Source of the DNA: Toxoplasma gondii ME49
Lineage: Eukaryota > Apicomplexa > Conoidasida > Eucoccidiorida > Sarcocystidae
DNA length: 64,000 nt
Assembly (NCBI RefSeq): GCF_000006565.2
Contig: NC_031471.1
Span: 682,001 to 746,000 of the forward strand
Direction of reading: 5' to 3'
The notes beneath the pieces were generated by a model, which saw only the letters and a program-made list of their open reading frames with translations, did no database searches and was not told the DNA's origin. Shown piece after piece: positions 50,701 through 62,989 of this stretch. The position numbers were made by a program, and so were the translations under genes. Position 1 is the stretch's first letter. Each line of letters starts with the position of its first letter.

Positions 50701-53700
50701 GTGATAGTAGAAGGCCTTCGTTTCTGGACTGGAGTGGAAGAGCTGAACAGGCACAGCTCGAGCCGTCTTCTCAACTCCGACAGGACGGTTGACGACGATG
50801 TACTGCGTACTCACCGGGGCGTCTGTGAGATACGTTTCGTTCCTGAGAAGCTCTGCGAGACGCTTCCCCGTTGTGATGCTCATGCTCTTGCCGAGGCCCT
50901 GAGACACGACCGGCTTCCCGAGAACCTTTTTCGTCACAATCAGCTCCTCCAGGTCTTCGTCGTCCTGCACAGAGACGCCCTGACTGGTCAACAGGTCCCG
51001 GTAGCGATAGGCGACGGCGGCGGCCGCGCCGTACGCCTCCTCCTTCGTCTTGCCTTCGATCAGCTTGGGGAAGACTTCTGTTTGAAACAACTTGATGATC
51101 TGCAACTCGCCGCGGCGCTTCACCTCGAATCCTTTCAACTCGGAAATGGTGCCGTCCAGCGCAAAGATCACATATCTGTTCAGGCGAGACGAGACGCAGA
51201 ACAACGCAGATGAGGACACAGACGCCAGAACTCGAGTGAACGAGCGACACAGACGCGCAGAGGAAACTAAGAAACGTCCAGAGGTCCAGCAGGCGTAGAT
51301 GAAGCGAGAGACGAAGAGAAAGACAGAAAGGACGGGGAGGGAGAAAAGAAGGAAGAAGAAAGGGAAAGACGAAGAGCGAGAGAGAAGACGAAGACAAAAA
51401 AGCAAAGACGAGAAGAAAAAGCACCAGAGACTAAACAGAAAACATTTCGCGTGTCAAGATCGTCGAGCCAGATGCACAGGACAAAATGACTTTTCTTTTA
51501 TTGGCGCCCCCACCCCCCATTGTCTTCTCTTTCTCGCTTTTCGATGTCTGTTCCTTAGCATCCTCGCCACTTTCATTTGTTGCTGATCGCTTTGTCGGTC
51601 GACATGCCATGGACTGATCACTCTGTCTCGTAGCTTGCCGCTTCCCCATGTCCGTCTCGGCGTCTGCTGTCCGTGGGCGCGGTTTCCGCGCTGGTCTTTT
51701 TCCTCATTTGCGACCTTCAACACCGGATCTGAACTGCGCTCAAGATGCCGCCGCGTCGCCGTCATCTTGCCATGCTCACTCGTCCGTGCATTTCCGTGTC
51801 TCTTTTTCTGAAATAAGAAATTCTTCTTGACGCTGTTCTCTCTTTGCATTTCTGTTTTTGACCCAGTCGCAGAGGCGATGGCTCCGAGTGCGAGGGGTCA
51901 GCCCACGGTGGGACTATTCGTTTTCTCTCCCTTCTATTGACTTCCATGTTGCGTTGTTTTTTCCTCTCCGCTGTGCCGGTTTTCGTCTCTGAGTTCCTCC
52001 CCTTCTCTGTCGAATCCTCGTCAAGTTGTCCATCAGTCCATTCTCCTTCATTTCTCCCCTCTCTACCTTTTCTTCAGGAGGTCGTCGCTCTTCTCGCTGG
52101 CTGGGAGAAACATGGCTCGCCACGGGCCGTCAAGTTCGAAGTAGACTTCGTTGCGCGTTTGTCGCTTGAACGTTCGACTGTCTTCGTCGAAGTCGAGGTA
52201 CTGGTCGTTCGTGTATCGCCGGTGGACGTCCTGATTCAAAATCGTCGTCGGGAACTCGAATCGAAACTCCTTGCCGGTCTTGTCAAGAAACATGTATTTC
52301 TGAGGAAACTTTTGAGGCAGCATGCACCAAATGCCGTCTGTGTCGAGCTCCATCGTCACGCCCAAGCCGTCAATCATGTTCCTGACAAACACGATCGAAA
52401 AAACGCAAATTCGTCTCCAGAACTACGGACTTAGGAAATCCCCTCTCGACGCCGCTTTCCAGGCCTTCTGGGCGTCCACCAATGTACCTCTCTGTGTTTG
52501 ATTCTTCCGCCGCGTTCCTCTCCCTCCGTCTCGTTTTTCGCGGTTATTCTTCCTCACATCCCTCCTCGTGCTTGCGCCGTTGGACTTCTCTTCGTTTGCT
52601 GTTTCCATTCTCCCATACTGTCTTGTGATCCGTCCTTCCCGCTGTGAGTCGCCGTCTTTTGCGTTTCCCCTCACGGTTTTGCGTCTCAAAAAAACATCTT
52701 CGAGGAGGCAATCGCTCCACCTTCCAGCGAAAGTTCCTCTTCTGCTGCCTGTTCATCTGCAGCTTCGCTCTTGGAACCTCACGCAGACTTCGCCTCCCCA
52801 TGCCCGCGTCTGTCTGCACTCGTTTCGCTTTAAAGTCTTCCAGAAAACCTACTTTGCGCCTTGAATGATGTCTGCCCCGGCCTTCGTCACCACCGCACCC
52901 ATCTGCATCGAGTACCACCGGGCTGCGTCGCGCTTCACATATCCATAAAAGGAGTTTAAGATGCATTTGTGCGCCAGCTGAAGCGAATCGTTCAGGAGAA
53001 TGACATCCTGCAAAAACAAGGAACCATCAAAAGGAAAAAAAGTGCAAGAACTGCTGCAAAACGGTCTCCAAAGAAAAGAGAAGACGAGAGGCAAACACGG
53101 AACTCGAATCACCTGGTGACAAGACAGCGAACGAAGAAGACCATCTCGTCTTCAGCGTCGTTTTCGAGGTGATCGCTCTTCCTCTTTTTGGACTGGCGAG
53201 AACGTGACGAGGAGGGCGCAGAACGTCTGGAACGTTCTAGAGTCTCGGAATGCGAAAGCACTGTAGGCCGAGCGCTGCGCGGCGAGACGAGATCGATGTC
53301 GGACTGATCCGAGACGAGAGAGAGGAGCCAAGAAGTCACCACAAACGCGAGAAGAGAGCCGAGAAAGAAAGAGAGCAGAAAGCGACGCGTGGTTGCACTC
53401 ACATCGGCATCTTTTTTTTCTTGAAAGCTTCCTCCTTCTTTCTCCAGTTTCTCCCTGAGTCGCTCCGCAGCCTTCAGACGCCTCTTGAAAATGTATCGCC
53501 GGTCGCGGAACGCTCGCACGGTGTCCACGTAGAAGGGATTCTCGCGTTGACAGACAATAGCCTCTTGGTCGACTTCCTGACGCAGCAATGCGAAACGAAA
53601 AGTGGATGGAAGGAAGCCTGAGGAACGCGAGAGGATCTGGAGGATGTTGAAGAAACGGAGAGCTGTCGAGACACGGCGCGACGGGATCGTCAGAAGCAGA

Positions 53701-56436
53701 GCGCGTCCGCGAGCACTGCTTCGCGCAACTCTTTGTCGCCGTCGGACGTCTGACAGAAGACGCAGCGTTGTTACGAGAAAAAGCACAAAAAACCTCTGAA
53801 ACACCTTGGCGCGTCACGTACCTTTTGGACTTTCGTTTTCTTGTACGCCTTGAGGGAGAAATCCTTGACGACTTTGATGAGTTCCATATGTTTCTGCTTT
53901 TCCGTCAACTCGGTCCAGGTCTTTCTGCTGGCGCGCGCAGCCTCGGTTTCTTCCGAGCGCGCGAAGCCGCCCCTGCCGCGCTTCTTCTTCGCGCCTTCTT
54001 CATCCCATTCTTCTTCGCTCTCTGTGTCTTCGTCCTCGCGCGCCTCCTCCTTAGGACTTTGCTGCTTCTCTCTCCGGTCGCTCGACGCGACGTCGAACAG
54101 CTTCATTTGGAGCTTCTGCTGAAGCGGGAGAATATGTCCCTTCTCAGCCGGAGACACTTCCAGCTTCCTCCGCCATGTCATTCGCCGCTGGCACTGAGGC
54201 GCTGACGACAGCAGAAGACAAAAAAAAGAGTGAACATGCGCTGCACCGGTTGCAACTGAAGCGATACGAGTGACGTCGAGAAGAACCAGTCCTCCCCGAA
54301 AAAGAGAGAGCGAAGAACAAACGGACAGACAAAGAGGGGAAAGGGGATGAGACAGAGGGAGAACAAGCAAGACTGATAGAGGTACATAGGCATACATGCA
54401 TATACACATATATACATATATATATGTGGATAGAGAGAGATTTATAGGAATATATATCAATGTATACAGACCTGGCGAGAGAGAGAAACGAGAGGAGGTC
54501 TGAAAAGAGTGGAGGCGGAGAGGACAAACACAAAGTGAAAGAGAGAACAAGGAAGCTAGAGAGGTAGAGGAAAGTAGATAAAAAGAGGCGAAGCAGGCGT
54601 AGATGTGTAGAACGGAATAAGTGGTGATGGAGAGGGTGGGAAAGGAGGAAAAATCAGAGAAAGAGAAAGAAAATGTCGAGGTCTAGGAGTCGAGATTTCG
54701 GACTGAAGACTTCTTTTTGTGGTACAGAAGACGACAAGAGGCAAACGAAGTGCCTGCGTCTCCACGCCGTCTCGGCGGCCTCTCACCTTCTTTGGAAAAT
54801 GGACACTGACTGCAGTATTCCTCATCGACCATCGCAGGAGGCTGCAGACGATGCGTGAGGATGATGTTGGGGTACATTGCAGAGACGTCAAGATGATAAA
54901 TGACGGGGAGACAACGCAAGACGCGAGAGTCTCGCAAACTCGTCAATCGCTCCAAGATGTCCTCTCTGTGCACCTGCCAGTCTGGGAAGTCCTCCGGAGT
55001 CAAGGGTGAGGAAGAAGATCCGTTTTCTTGATCCAGCCAAAAGAGAAGAGTCTCGTCCAAAGTGTCGATCAAGAACTGGTACGCGTCGCTGTCCAGCGTG
55101 AACGTCTCCTCCAAGTCATTGCGGAATCTAAAACAACAAGGAAGGTCACTCTCGCGCCAGAACATATATAAGTATATATACATATATATAAGTATATATA
55201 TATATATATATAAGCATATATATATATATATATAAGCATATATATATATAAGCATATATATATATAAGCATATATATATATATATGTATTTGTCTCGATA
55301 TGCGTTGATGTTCGCGCCTGAGGCTGTATGTCTGTGAGAGAGCTTCCCATGTGCCTATGGATATGCGCAGTTGTGTTTCTCTCTCTGTGTCTCCCCGCTG
55401 GTGCGTCGACAGGCCGATTCGGGAAGCTGCGTGAGCAGAGATGGACACAACCTGGTTCGCTGTGGGGTGAGACGTTTCTCTTGAACGTCTTCTCTTTTGT
55501 TGGGTTTGGCCTCCAAGCAGGCGGTTTGCGGACGAGAGGCTTTGTCCTCGTTTTCGCGCGTCACCGGTGTCTTACATGCCGCATTTGAGAGACTCAACTC
55601 GGCCTCCGACGTAGGAGTCTTCGAGAACGAGATGCATCTTCTTTGACTTTTCGTCTCGCCAGTACTGCAGATAGCGGTGCTGGTGCTTGTTTGGGAACAA
55701 TACATTCCTCCCCGCAGCCTCGGCCATCAACAGTTGCTCGCACAAGGTGCCACTGCCTTGGCGCAGTACATACTCCGGCTGAGGCACACGAGCAATTGGG
55801 GAACAACGGAGGGAAAGGCTCGGCTCCCCATCGGAACATCGCGGAGTCGCGAGACTCGGCCAGAGACGCAGTCCGATTGAGTATCCGTCCAAGAAGACAA
55901 ACGGTGCACGGCGCAGCGAGAAACGACAACACCGGAGAGCAGCCGACCGAATCAAGCGAACTGAGAGATCAAGAGAAAGAGACAGCGACGGAAGCACACA
56001 CCACGCATGCGCGAACGTCTTACAGTCATGGGGATGATGGTGCAGAGCGCGAGAATGAAATTATGGATGTACTTCTCGTAGAGGAAAAACGTCGCGACAG
56101 CATCCGAAACCGAGTAAACAGCGAGTTCTTGAGGTCGGTTCAGAGCAAGAGGCACCTGGAAAAGACGAAGCCGGGAAAACGAGAGGGCCAAAACGAGTGG
56201 AGACGAGTGAGCAGACACTCGTGACAGGTGAGGGTAGCCTCGGCTTCAAAAGGAAAGAGAACCCCCCAACGGTGACGCGAAATCTCTGCTCTTTCCAAAA
56301 CCACTGAAGAAAAACCGGCGCTCAACGGCTACAGTCACCTCGAATCACACAGACACACTGACGCGCAGACCTAAACTCATCCCACTCAACTGCAGAAGTG
56401 TATATTAGGAGATCCCTACACATATGTCTGTCTACA

Positions 56437-56492
<56 letters not shown>

Positions 56493-59400
56493 AATATATA
56501 TATAAATATATGTATATACCCATATAGATGTATGAGTATGACTATGAAGGTACACATGCGTATACGCAAGTGTCCTGATCGGAAGACTGTCTTGTCAGTG
56601 TATCTGAAGCGGGAAGCTCTGGAACAGTTGATGCATGTATCGTTGCGACGAGGTCGTTGCTCACCATGTCTTCTGGATCGACTTCGACCGGATTGAATCT
56701 GAGTTTTTCTTTGCAGACGAGCTTGAGAGTTCGCGACCCCTGGGGCAGGTAGGAGTCCCGCTCCACCCACTTGAAGCAGTCGATATGAATGAGGGCGCTG
56801 TTCCCCTGGAATGAATTGTCGGATGTGAAAGGAGTGATGCCGAAAGAAGAAATGAAGTCCAGGCCATTCAGCTGTGGCAAAAAAGACAGGAACCGCGAGA
56901 GAGAAGGCATTTCGAGGTTTCAGAAAATCCTCCCCGCAGTCACCTTTCTCTAAATCCGGTGTTGCGACTTCACTGAGCTTTCCTCCACGCACAGATCGAG
57001 ACAGACAAGAAAGGCAGGTATCCCCCGACTGACACCAACGAGGGCATCCCTTCGGTCCCCGCGCTCGCAAACATCCAGGCTTGGCTACACACGTTTTACC
57101 TTTCTGGAAGTGACAAGCCGTCAGCGGCGGTTCCCTACCGAGCCGGCGCCTCACAAAGAGAGCAACGCCGAGGAAACGAAGGTCTCCCTATGCATCATTG
57201 AACGGATGCTCGAACATCGACACCGCCGTCCCCATTCGATCAACGGAAACAAACGAATCTTTATCCCCTTCCCCTTGAAGAACATCCTGTCTGTAGGTAC
57301 ACAGTTACATGCTCTGCACGCTCCTTGATGTGTATGTACACACACCCACACACAAGTCAACCTATGCGTGTCTGTGCGTCTCAGTCTTGTATATAGTTGT
57401 CGACAGTCCTGAACAAATATGCGGCTGCGCAGAAGCAGACAGGCCTGTCTGCAGCCTCTGCAAACGCGTCGACGAAGCTGTGGCGGATGGGAGCCTCGTG
57501 GAGAAGGGTGTCGAAGTCTAGACAGACCGACAGAAGACGCAGCATGCGGAGAGGAGCCTTAGGAAGGGACTCCAACAGTCGGAGGCTCGAGCGCGTACCT
57601 CGCCTCTTTTGTAGACGAACGGAAAATCGAAAGTGTCTCCGTTGTAAGTTGCGAGGATGTGGGGACGGAGCTTGAGGACATGTTGAACGAAGCGCGAGAG
57701 CAGCTCTTTCTCGCCTTTTTCGTTGAAGATGATGAAAGGCCCTGCGCCCTCCATTCCTTTCTTCGCGCGGAACTCGAAAGGGTGGATGTCCTCCGAAAGC
57801 CACTGGCGATTCACAATCAAGTACCCTTGCCCGTTGAACATGTAGGAAATCAGTATGACGTTGTCGGTGTTGCTGTCCGGGAACTTCAGCGGCTGCTTGC
57901 TACACTCGATATCCCATGCCAGCACCCGCAGCGGCGGAGCCGTCGCGCAGTTCGGCAGCGGCGTCAGCTGTGCAGGGAAGACAGAAACGGAGAAAAAGAG
58001 AAAAAGAGAAAATCTGCAGAAGGCGCCGGATGCACAGACGCGGAAGAACAGAGCGAAACCAAACTGGAAAAGGAGGAACGCGAAACGGAGACTCTTCTTC
58101 GTCGTACGCGTCGTTGGCGGGTGGATCTCCCAGAAGCCTCCCAGCCTTGCCGTCTCTCTCCGGTTCCGTCTACAAATCTTCCCTGTCTCCTCGCTCTCTT
58201 TCCGAACCGTGTACATGTCTCTGCGTTGTCCTGCAAACGCATCCCGCCTCTGTCTCCCCATTCTACGTCTCCACCTCGTTTGTTCTTTCTTCTCCGCGGC
58301 GCTCCCCCTCGGAGACACCCACCGCGACGGGAGATGCCAACGCGGAACTCGAACGCTGGACGTCGTGCCACAGGCCGCAGCGCAGCTTCAGGTCGATGCA
58401 ACATCTGAACATGAAACCAGCGCATGCACATGCATTCCACTGCCCACAAGTAACAATGCATAAGCCTTAATAAACGCGTATCAATACCAATGCATTTATA
58501 TATGCAGATATATATATAGATAGATATAGATATCTATATAGATATCCATACAGATATATATATATATATATATGCTTAGAGATGTACGCTTCGATGTAGC
58601 GATTTATGATCGTGAGAAGTTCACAGTTCGTCGGAAACAATGGGTCAAGATGGAAGAAGAAGCAAGTGAACACGCAGCGGCAGAAACACCGGAGAGACAG
58701 ACAGAAAGAGAATTCGACAGAACAAAGCACGCATCCGCAAAGAGAGACTGAGTGTTGATATATATATATATGTATATATATATGTATTTTTTATATATTT
58801 TTATGTTTATGGTTTTTACGGGATCCTTACCGCGTGATGTAGAGCACATCGGCTTCGAAGATGTCTTCAATGAGTGCGGTAACGTCTTCGCCTTGTTGTT
58901 TTTTTCTGCGACTTTTGCTGTCTTCTTGTCTGCCTCCTCTCGGCATGTCTCGGCCGTCGCGACCTTCGTCTGCTTGGCAGGAGTTGCTGAAGGCAATATC
59001 GGCGAAATTGATGTCGTCGGGGGCGGCGAAGCGAGCGTGACTGTAAGAAGCAAATGCGCCGTCCTTAGCTTTCGTCTTTTCTGCGAAACTCGCGAGGCGC
59101 TCTTCCTCGCGTTGTCGGGCGCGCCTTTCTTGATTCCGGCGAACTGAACGAGGAAATCCGAGAAAAAAAGAGGACAGACGGCTTTCAACGACGCGCGGAA
59201 GCCGCATGGACGCGGTTCGTGCTCATCATCAGCGAATGAGGTGAGCAAGCACAGCAGCTGCGGAGAAAAAATCTCGGATAGCGGTGGAAAGAAAGAAGCT
59301 AAAGAGCAGAGAGAGAAGCAACCGGGGCAGGGGAAGAGCGCAGATGGCGAGAAGAAGGAAAGGGAAGAAGATAGAAGAAAGATGGAGACGAGAAATGGCA

Positions 59401-61496
59401 AAACTGAGAGACATTCTGGCCGGCGCTGTTATCGCCGTTTTCGTTCCTCGCTGCTCAGTGAGAGCTTGTTCTTCGTTGCTATCGAACGCGTACCGATTTT
59501 TCTCAGTTCGTCTCTCGCATCCACGAGCTGCTTCACATTCGCGAACGAAATTTGCACAAATTCGCGCAGAGAAGAATTCGTCCCCTCATCAGGCGCTGGG
59601 CCGCCGGGGAGGAGCGTACGGAGGTGCAGAGGGTCGGAGAGATCTTCCCGGAAAGTCTTTTCAAAGCGAACCTGCAGAAGGCGGACGCAGCAGTCCAAAA
59701 ATCCAGAAGGAAAGACGCAAGACAAGATGAAGCAAGACGCGAAGAACACACAGAAGAAGAGAAAGAAGAACAGACAGAAGAACAGACAAGCAATACGGAG
59801 AAGACGCAGACGACCGACGTGTAGAAAGCAGCGAGAACAAGAAAATAGACGCGTCTCGTCGACTTGGACCAAGAGAGAAGAATGGACGAAGGCAGATGCT
59901 GCGACTGCAGCTGAAACGTGGAGGCTGTCTGAAGCTGCTCGCATCATCCGAGGCAAAAAGGAGTCGACGCGTTTTTCGACGAGAGTTGGCCAGAGACGGA
60001 GCTTGAGAAGACTTTTTTGAAGACACAGTTTCAAGCGAGGCCTGCATGCGCGTTGGACGTACATCCGCGTCGCCGAGAAGATCCATGAGAGCCTCCTTCA
60101 ATTGCTCGAAGTAGGAAGCTCTCGTGCGACGAAGCGAAATGTAGAAGTACGGCCGATAAAGGAGAGACGTTCTCCACGACGCCCCAGTCTCGGAGACAAA
60201 GTAGAGATGGAGACCTGAGAAGAGCGCCACAACAGGTCCCGACGAACGAGAAGTCGTTCTAATATCCCTCGATTCAGTCTGGAAGAACCAACATGGGCAT
60301 CAAAAACGCGCAGCAGGGCAAGAACGGGTGAACATCTTCTGTGATGCGCAACACAGGCGAGATACACTTCCCCGTCAACTGGGCACCCCTGTCGAACGCC
60401 TCGCTTGTCTCCAGCGGCCAAGAAGGCCAGCGTTTTCCACGAGCCAGATACGCTCTGAAGCAATATCTCTCCCCATGTGCTCGCGAGGAAAGCAGAAAAA
60501 CGGAGCTCGAGAAACGAAGACACCCGAGGAAACGTCTCCTTTCCTTCGCACCACCCTGACAGTTGGGGTCAAGCGATGCGAAAAGTCAAGGAGCTGTCTG
60601 CGACCAGAAAATCTCTTCTTCCCGACAACGAACGCGACCTGTCGATTCCTGCAACCACAGCGGCTGCGGGCGGGATGGACTCCTGGTCACAGTTTGGAGG
60701 CCGCTGTCCGAGAGACACCGCTTTCGACTCGTCTGCTCTCGAGCGTCTCCCCAGTCGTTTTACCTGACACAGTCTCCTTCTTGTCCTCGCTTGTCGCTAC
60801 CTCAGCTTGCATCTGCACCATGTTGTACAAGTATCCGCGTTTTGTCCCCACTCCGCTCCACACGGAGACTCGCAACTCGCGCTCCAGCCACGACGGCCCA
60901 GGGACGACTCCGAGACGACCAGCATAACTTTTCGGCCGCGCTTTCCCTCCACCAGTATGGCCGCCTGAAAACGGACCTTCCTCTCGCATCTTCTTCGCGG
61001 GTGACGATGGAGCAGAAGAAGAAGCAGAGAAAGGAGAGGAAGAAGAAGAGGAAGAGTTAGAGGACGAGGAAGAAGACGAGAAAGAAGACGAGGAAGAAGA
61101 AGAGTTAGAAGAGGAAGAAGAGTTAGAAGAAGAGGAAGAAGACGAGGACGAGGCCATTTCGGGGTGGTGTCTGTTTCTTCGTGAGGTGTTGGACGTTTTT
61201 GGAGAGGGAGAAGAGAGGTCGATGAAAGGATCGGAGGTAACGCTTGTTCTGAATTGTCTCTTCTCCTTTCTGTTGCCTTCGCTCCAATCCATTTCTTCGA
61301 TGTCTCCTCCTCCGCCGACGACTTCGTCGCCGTCGATCCAGAGCACATCTCCATCTCCGTCTTCGTTCTCTCTCCCAGGTCCCGGAGACGCAGGAGAGGA
61401 ACGCGTCAGCGAGGAACTAGAAGAAAGAAGAGAGCGTTTGGGAGCAGTCCCGCAGGCCTCTGAGGAGCCTCGCGAGGCGGCGGGACACAGTGGCAT
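38752..61496 (-). CDS. POLE: DNA polymerase epsilon catalytic subunit A
   Basis: Replicative leading-strand polymerase with 3'-5' proofreading, acting in the nucleus. Twenty-nine exons, from ATG at 61496 to the stop at 38752, agree in phase and give 3,123 residues; the family norm is about 2,200-2,300. High-to-low exons: 61496-60764, 60214-60063, 59671-59494, 59143-58831, 58404-58323, 57967-57599, 56871-56665, 56155-56024, 55778-55576, 55127-54787, 54201-53822, 53576-53403, 53007-52853, 52381-52067, 51175-50086, 49703-49515, 48705-48394, 47930-47858, 47484-46641, 46214-45650, 44864-44483, 44351-44029, 43492-42450, 42163-41969, 41698-41551, 41119-40920, 40511-40421, 39861-39797, 38869-38752. 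The donor at 42450 (GG|GTCATG) is the weakest. Extra length lies in a Ser-rich N-terminus and acidic, Lys/Arg or Ser insertions. Residues 1-240 are low complexity; recognisable sequence starts near [12 protein letters not shown], which corresponds to the GWLINMH region of other POLE proteins. Confidence 0.93.
39016..39054. repeat. (TA)n microsatellite
   Basis: TA tract with TG interruptions in the last intron of POLE. Confidence 0.9.
40185..40258. repeat. (TA)n/(TATC)n microsatellite
   Basis: TATC units, then TA tracts and GCATATATGC palindromes, in the intron between POLE exons 27 and 28. Confidence 0.9.
41908..41953. repeat. 15-bp tandem repeat, three copies
   Basis: Unit AATGCGAGAAGAGAG repeated three times, perfect, in the POLE intron between exons 24 and 25, starting about 16 bases inside the donor at 41968. 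Confidence 0.9.
48239..48304. repeat. CTCCCTGTCTCT tandem array
   Basis: Five to six imperfect copies of a 12-base unit in the POLE intron between exons 17 and 18. On the sense (minus) strand it is purine-rich. Confidence 0.85.
50086..55127 (-). other. POLE: POLE polymerase core exons (10-15)
   Basis: Motif A is [17 protein letters not shown] (exon 10), motif B region [20 protein letters not shown] (exon 13), motif [14 protein letters not shown] (exon 14). The epsilon-specific cysteines that bind an iron-sulphur cluster in the core are present: [14 protein letters not shown] after MVDEE, and PQCQRRM. Exon 11 carries an acidic/basic insertion ([16 protein letters not shown]) before the YKK helix that is absent from the usual family length. 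Exon 12 has [20 protein letters not shown], exon 15 the thumb region from [14 protein letters not shown]. Confidence 0.93.
54398..54427. repeat. (TA)n microsatellite
   Basis: Short TA tract in the POLE intron between exons 10 and 11. Confidence 0.85.
55165..55290. repeat. (TATATAAGCA)n array next to a POLE acceptor
   Basis: TA tracts repeatedly broken by AAGTATA or AAGCATA. The array ends about 40 bases from the acceptor of exon 10 (55127). Confidence 0.9.
55576..58404 (-). other. POLE: POLE proofreading exonuclease exons (5-9)
   Basis: Exon 5 carries [16 protein letters not shown], matching the conserved strand before the exonuclease. Exon 6 carries Exo I in [17 protein letters not shown] (Asp and Glu present) and Exo II in [13 protein letters not shown]. 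Exon 7 has [16 protein letters not shown] and [14 protein letters not shown] sequence. Exon 8 has Exo III in [16 protein letters not shown]. Exon 9 has [14 protein letters not shown] and [10 protein letters not shown]. All metal-binding acidic residues are present, so proofreading should be intact. Confidence 0.93.
56441..56520. repeat. (TA)n array with AAATA breaks
   Basis: Perfect TA tracts joined by ATAAATA units in the POLE intron between exons 7 and 8. Confidence 0.9.
58495..58806. repeat. (TA)n and (GATA)n arrays in POLE intron 4
   Basis: TA and GATA/GATATC tracts at 58495-58575 and TA tracts at 58755-58806, between exons 4 and 5. The second array ends about 25 bases from the donor at 58830. 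Confidence 0.9.
61011..61155 (-). repeat. Poly-serine coding tract in the POLE N-terminus
   Basis: On the minus strand these bases encode about 45 residues that are nearly all Ser with scattered Asn, Phe and Pro. TCT and TCC codons alternate with occasional AAC, so it is an expanded trinucleotide-like tract within exon 1. Confidence 0.9.
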
Positions 61497-61728
61497 CTTG
61501 CGGAGTTGGCCTGAGGAGTGCACAGGAAGGCGAGACGGGGATACGTTTGGGAGCGTCAGAGGGAGAGACTGAAGACGGTAGCGAGCCTGAACAGACGACG
61601 TCTTCTCCGCGCGGCTCTTCCGGACTCACGCAGGCGCACCTGGCAACCCAGAGCAAGGAGACGAGAGGAGACGCAGAGTTCCGTTCAATGCGTGGAGAGA
61701 AAGAACGACGGAGAGAGAAGAGAGAAAA

Positions 61729-61767
61729 GACAGAGAAGACAGAGAAGACAGAGAAGACAGAGAAGAC
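61729..61767. repeat. 9-bp tandem repeat upstream of POLE
   Basis: Unit GACAGAGAA, about four and a half copies, roughly 230 bases upstream of the POLE start codon. Confidence 0.85.
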
Positions 61768-62867
61768 ATGAGGGAAGCGGGGAGGGCGGAGGCCGAGGGA
61801 GATGGGAGACGAGAGCGGAGAGAAAAACGACGGCTGAAAAGGATCGGCGGAAAGGCAGGAAGAAGAAGAGAAACAAGGGAGGAAAAGGAAGAAGGAGAGA
61901 GCGGAGAAGGAGAGAGCGGACTGGGTGTGTGTCTCCTCGTTGCTCCTCCAGGGAGAGGGAAGACGCGAGAAAAGAAGAACTCGTCGACTTGGTGCTTCGT
62001 CCAAGAATATCTTTCCCTGGACACAGGAAACAGATGCGTCTTCGGTGTCGGATAAGACTTGTTTCTTTCGAGAAAAAAGAATTCTCTCCAGTCTTCCACC
62101 GCGCGTCCACTGGATGGCGAGTAGGGAAGACACACCGGCGCCGGCCGCGAGGCAGGAACCCCCCTCGAGGAAGATGAAACCTTTTCAAGGCATTTTTTTC
62201 CTTCCTTTCCGCGCTTTTTTGGATGCGTTTTTTTCTCACGATGAAGGAAGTGGAAACCGAGGAGAAAGGCGAACATGAAGAAAAAAGAAAACGGAACTCC
62301 GCTTCTCTAGCGCATGAGAGGAGCAAAGAGGGGGGCACCACCACAGAAAAACGAACCGCTCAGCGAAAGTCGCACGAGCTGAAGACACAACTTTCGTTCT
62401 CTCAATCCCTCTCCTGGAATCTCTCTCCCTTCCTCACCCTCCTGCAATCCTTCGCCTTCTTCCTCACGCCTTTACCTTCTCGCCTTCACCTTCTCGCCTT
62501 TTCCTTCTCGCCTTTTCCCTCTCGCCTTTTCCCTCTCGCCTTGTTCCTCTCTCTTGTTCTTGGACTGGTTGTCGTACTGGTTCTGGTTCTCTCCTGTCTC
62601 TCTCGCGCGCTTTACAGGAAAAGGCTTTCCAGTCTCCTCTCTCTGTCTTGCCACTGCTTCCCTCGTGTGCTCTGTCTCCCCCGTGGAGATTCTTGTGGGG
62701 TCGGGTGTTTCTCGCGCCTCCAAGTTTAAGGCGAGGCCTCAGGGGTTCTCCGTATATAAGCCGAATCCGGCGTCGTCAGGCCAACCGGGAGGAGTCGTCC
62801 CAGGGACGCGACGGTACGCGCGAGGCAGCAGCTAAGCTTGCCTGGATCTCTTTTTCCGTTCCTGCTC

Positions 62868-62989
62868 CTTCTCTCTCTCTCTGTCTCTCTCTTTGTCTCT
62901 CTCTCTTTGTCTCTCTCTCTTTTTCTCTCTTTGTCTTTGTCTCTCTTTGTCTTTGTCTCTCTTTGTCTGTGTGCGTGTGTGTGTGTGAT
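62868..62989. repeat. CTCTCTTTGT pyrimidine array ending in (TG)n
   Basis: Imperfect CTCTCTTTGT units followed by a short TG tract, in the divergent intergenic region. Confidence 0.85.
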
